Assembly (NCBI GenBank): GCA_007922225.1
Contig: ML679995.1
Location: 1,327,653-1,391,652 of the forward strand
Direction of reading: 5' to 3'
DNA from: Emydura subglobosa
Taxonomy: Eukaryota; Chordata; Testudines; Chelidae
Length of the DNA stretch: 64,000 nt
Positions 62,740 to 64,000 of this stretch are shown here, one piece after another. The position numbers and the translations under genes were made by a program. The notes beneath the pieces were generated by a model. It saw nothing but the letters and a program-made list of their open reading frames with translations, searched no databases and had not been told where the DNA came from. Numbering within the stretch: position 1 is the first letter of the stretch; each line of letters starts with the position of its first letter.

Positions 62740-64000
62740 AGGCCCTGAAAGGGAGATGCGCCTTGAACACGTGGTCTGAATTCAAGGCTTCGAGGCAAAG
62801 CTGGGAGTCCAACGTGCTCGCGCAGCACCAGAGGAAGGAGCCTGGTAGCTCACCGGAGTGAGATGGAAGCTCACTAGGAGAGAGTGCCAGAAGCTGGCAA
62901 CAGGTTGCGCCTTCCTTGGTGTGAGGTGGAAGTAGAAAACGGTGGGACTCGATAAACCTTCCCAGGAGACAAAGGCTAGCCCCAGGCAGGAACCGCCTGA
63001 ACCTCTGGAAGGCCAGCTCAGTCCTGGTCCTTGCACCCCCTCCCTCTCCACCAGCACAGCATGGACTGCTCTGTCTGGGCCCAGAGCGGACCGAAAGCTT
63101 GCTGGGTTGCCAAAGGAACTTTAATGCTGACCCTCAGGGTTATTTCTATAGGCCAGAGTTGAACAGCAATCTCTGGTTTTGGGACCCCAAGATGTTGCTC
63201 CCCAAAACAGAGGCTGACAAAATCAGAGGCCACTTCTGAAAATGGCCCAAACTGCGACGGTCTCCACTGGAAATACTCGCAAGGGTGGGATGGAGGGGTG
63301 GAGCCACTGCAGGCTTCTTGCAAAAGTTAAAAGACAAACAGGCGCCTCACCCATCCGAAAGCACCACTTCAGCAAAGAGAGACTCTCTGCTGGCTGTATA
63401 GTGCCTGTGACACCCAGGAGAAGAGTTTGTATTTTACCACCTCAGGGCAGCAGTGCACACCAGCCAGTGTGCTGTCTGCTATGGTGTGTCGCAAGCCAGC
63501 GTGGTCTGTTAGTAACCATATCAGTGACTCTCGAGGAGATGAGGCCAAGGCTAATGAGCTGGAAGTTGTGCGTTATCAGCGGTGTGGCTACTAGCGTAAA
63601 CTAGATGGGACACGCCCAGCAATGACCTTTGGCAGGCGGAGTGGATGCTCCTGAACTGGCATTTCACGTTGTTTTACAGCGTAAGGAACATCCTCCACAT
63701 TTCTTCAAATGTATCCCTTGGGAGCTCCAAACTCGACAGCAGCTACCACCAATTACAACCATTTGCTTGAACAACTCCACTTTACCTTGCACCTTTTAGC
63801 AGGGGCCACTGAAACCTCTCCGAGGAGCGCTATAAGCAACGAACTAAAATAACAACTGACACCCTGTAAGGGCCGAGAGAGAGGGGGTACTATCCTCAAC
63901 GGTCTCCTGTTGCTATGCGCCATATTCAGGCAGTTTCCCGCTCCTGGCATCCCCCAGAGGTTTGCTAATCTCCCTTGGCAGATCTTGAGCGGCTCGGTCC

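Larger units (their letters stand above)
61080..64000 (-). other. Region upstream of exon w1
   Basis: A start-codon exon is expected upstream but is not identified here. The region contains a MIR on the minus strand (61575-61805) and an unexplained 302-codon minus-strand open frame (61831-62739). The 62740-64000 part holds nothing recognised. Confidence 0.6.

Noticed and set aside
63351..63354. Minus-strand ATGG followed by GTGAGG as a candidate start-codon exon for the flippase
   Set aside because: It would fit the phase into exon w1 (Met-Glu), but a one-codon exon is easily found by chance and there is no 5' UTR or homology support.
1..64000. CRISPR arrays, bacterial operons, tRNA or rRNA genes, or an unknown defence-like system
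   Set aside because: No direct-repeat/spacer pattern, no bacterial gene layout and no cloverleaf beyond MIR tRNA-like heads; all content fits a vertebrate gene and its introns.

Overview
The window is vertebrate nuclear DNA. It is dense in CR1 LINE fragments, MIR SINEs, hAT-like MITEs and one Ty3/gypsy retroelement. The CR1 types, and several repeats I recognise as common in turtles and crocodilians, point to a reptile, most likely a turtle. This is inference from repeat content; no species-specific marker was seen.

One gene crosses almost the whole window on the minus strand: a P4-type ATPase (phospholipid flippase) of the ATP8B family. I reconstructed 21 coding exons by reverse-complement reading, from 61079 down to 80. 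All splice phases agree, all introns are GT-AG, there are no frameshifts or stops, and the total is 2669 nt (about 889 codons). The linker between the N domain and the end of the P domain (KKMKPDS, then INGHSL, then YALEG) fits ATP8B5 (FetA) best by memory, better than ATP8B1, B2, B3 or B4. The paralogue name therefore carries moderate confidence and the family name very high confidence. The first few codons (above 61079) and the last exons (below 80: M5/M6 end to M10 and the C-tail) are not recognised or lie outside the window.

Exon layout by domain, in transcript order: N-terminal tail (61.0 kb); M1 (46.9 kb); M2 (44.3 kb); actuator domain (42.9, 41.0, 40.7, 39.0, 33.6 and 32.5 kb); M3-M4 with the PISL motif (25.8 kb); DKTGT phosphorylation site (23.4 kb); a 44-bp micro-exon (20.4 kb); nucleotide-binding domain (18.6, 17.1, 16.4 and 14.1 kb); return to the P domain (10.9, 9.4, 7.8 and 6.2 kb); start of the membrane-returning segment (0.2 kb). 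The product would flip phospholipid across a membrane with a CDC50/TMEM30 partner.

The introns hold the rest. CR1 3' ends cluster at 8-12 kb, all antisense to the gene. A LINE endonuclease-domain fragment lies at 15-16 kb, an LTR-like block at 20.6-21.4 kb, and CR1 with a MITE inserted in it at 35.7-36.4 kb. A sense CR1 sits just inside the donor side of the M1 exon at 46.1-46.8 kb. A decayed Ty3/gypsy element at 50.6-54.0 kb is itself interrupted by a CR1, and a hAT-like MITE lies at 59.6-60.0 kb. No second gene, RNA gene or CRISPR array was supported, and I found no new biological system; the notable items are gene-architecture oddities and nested repeats.
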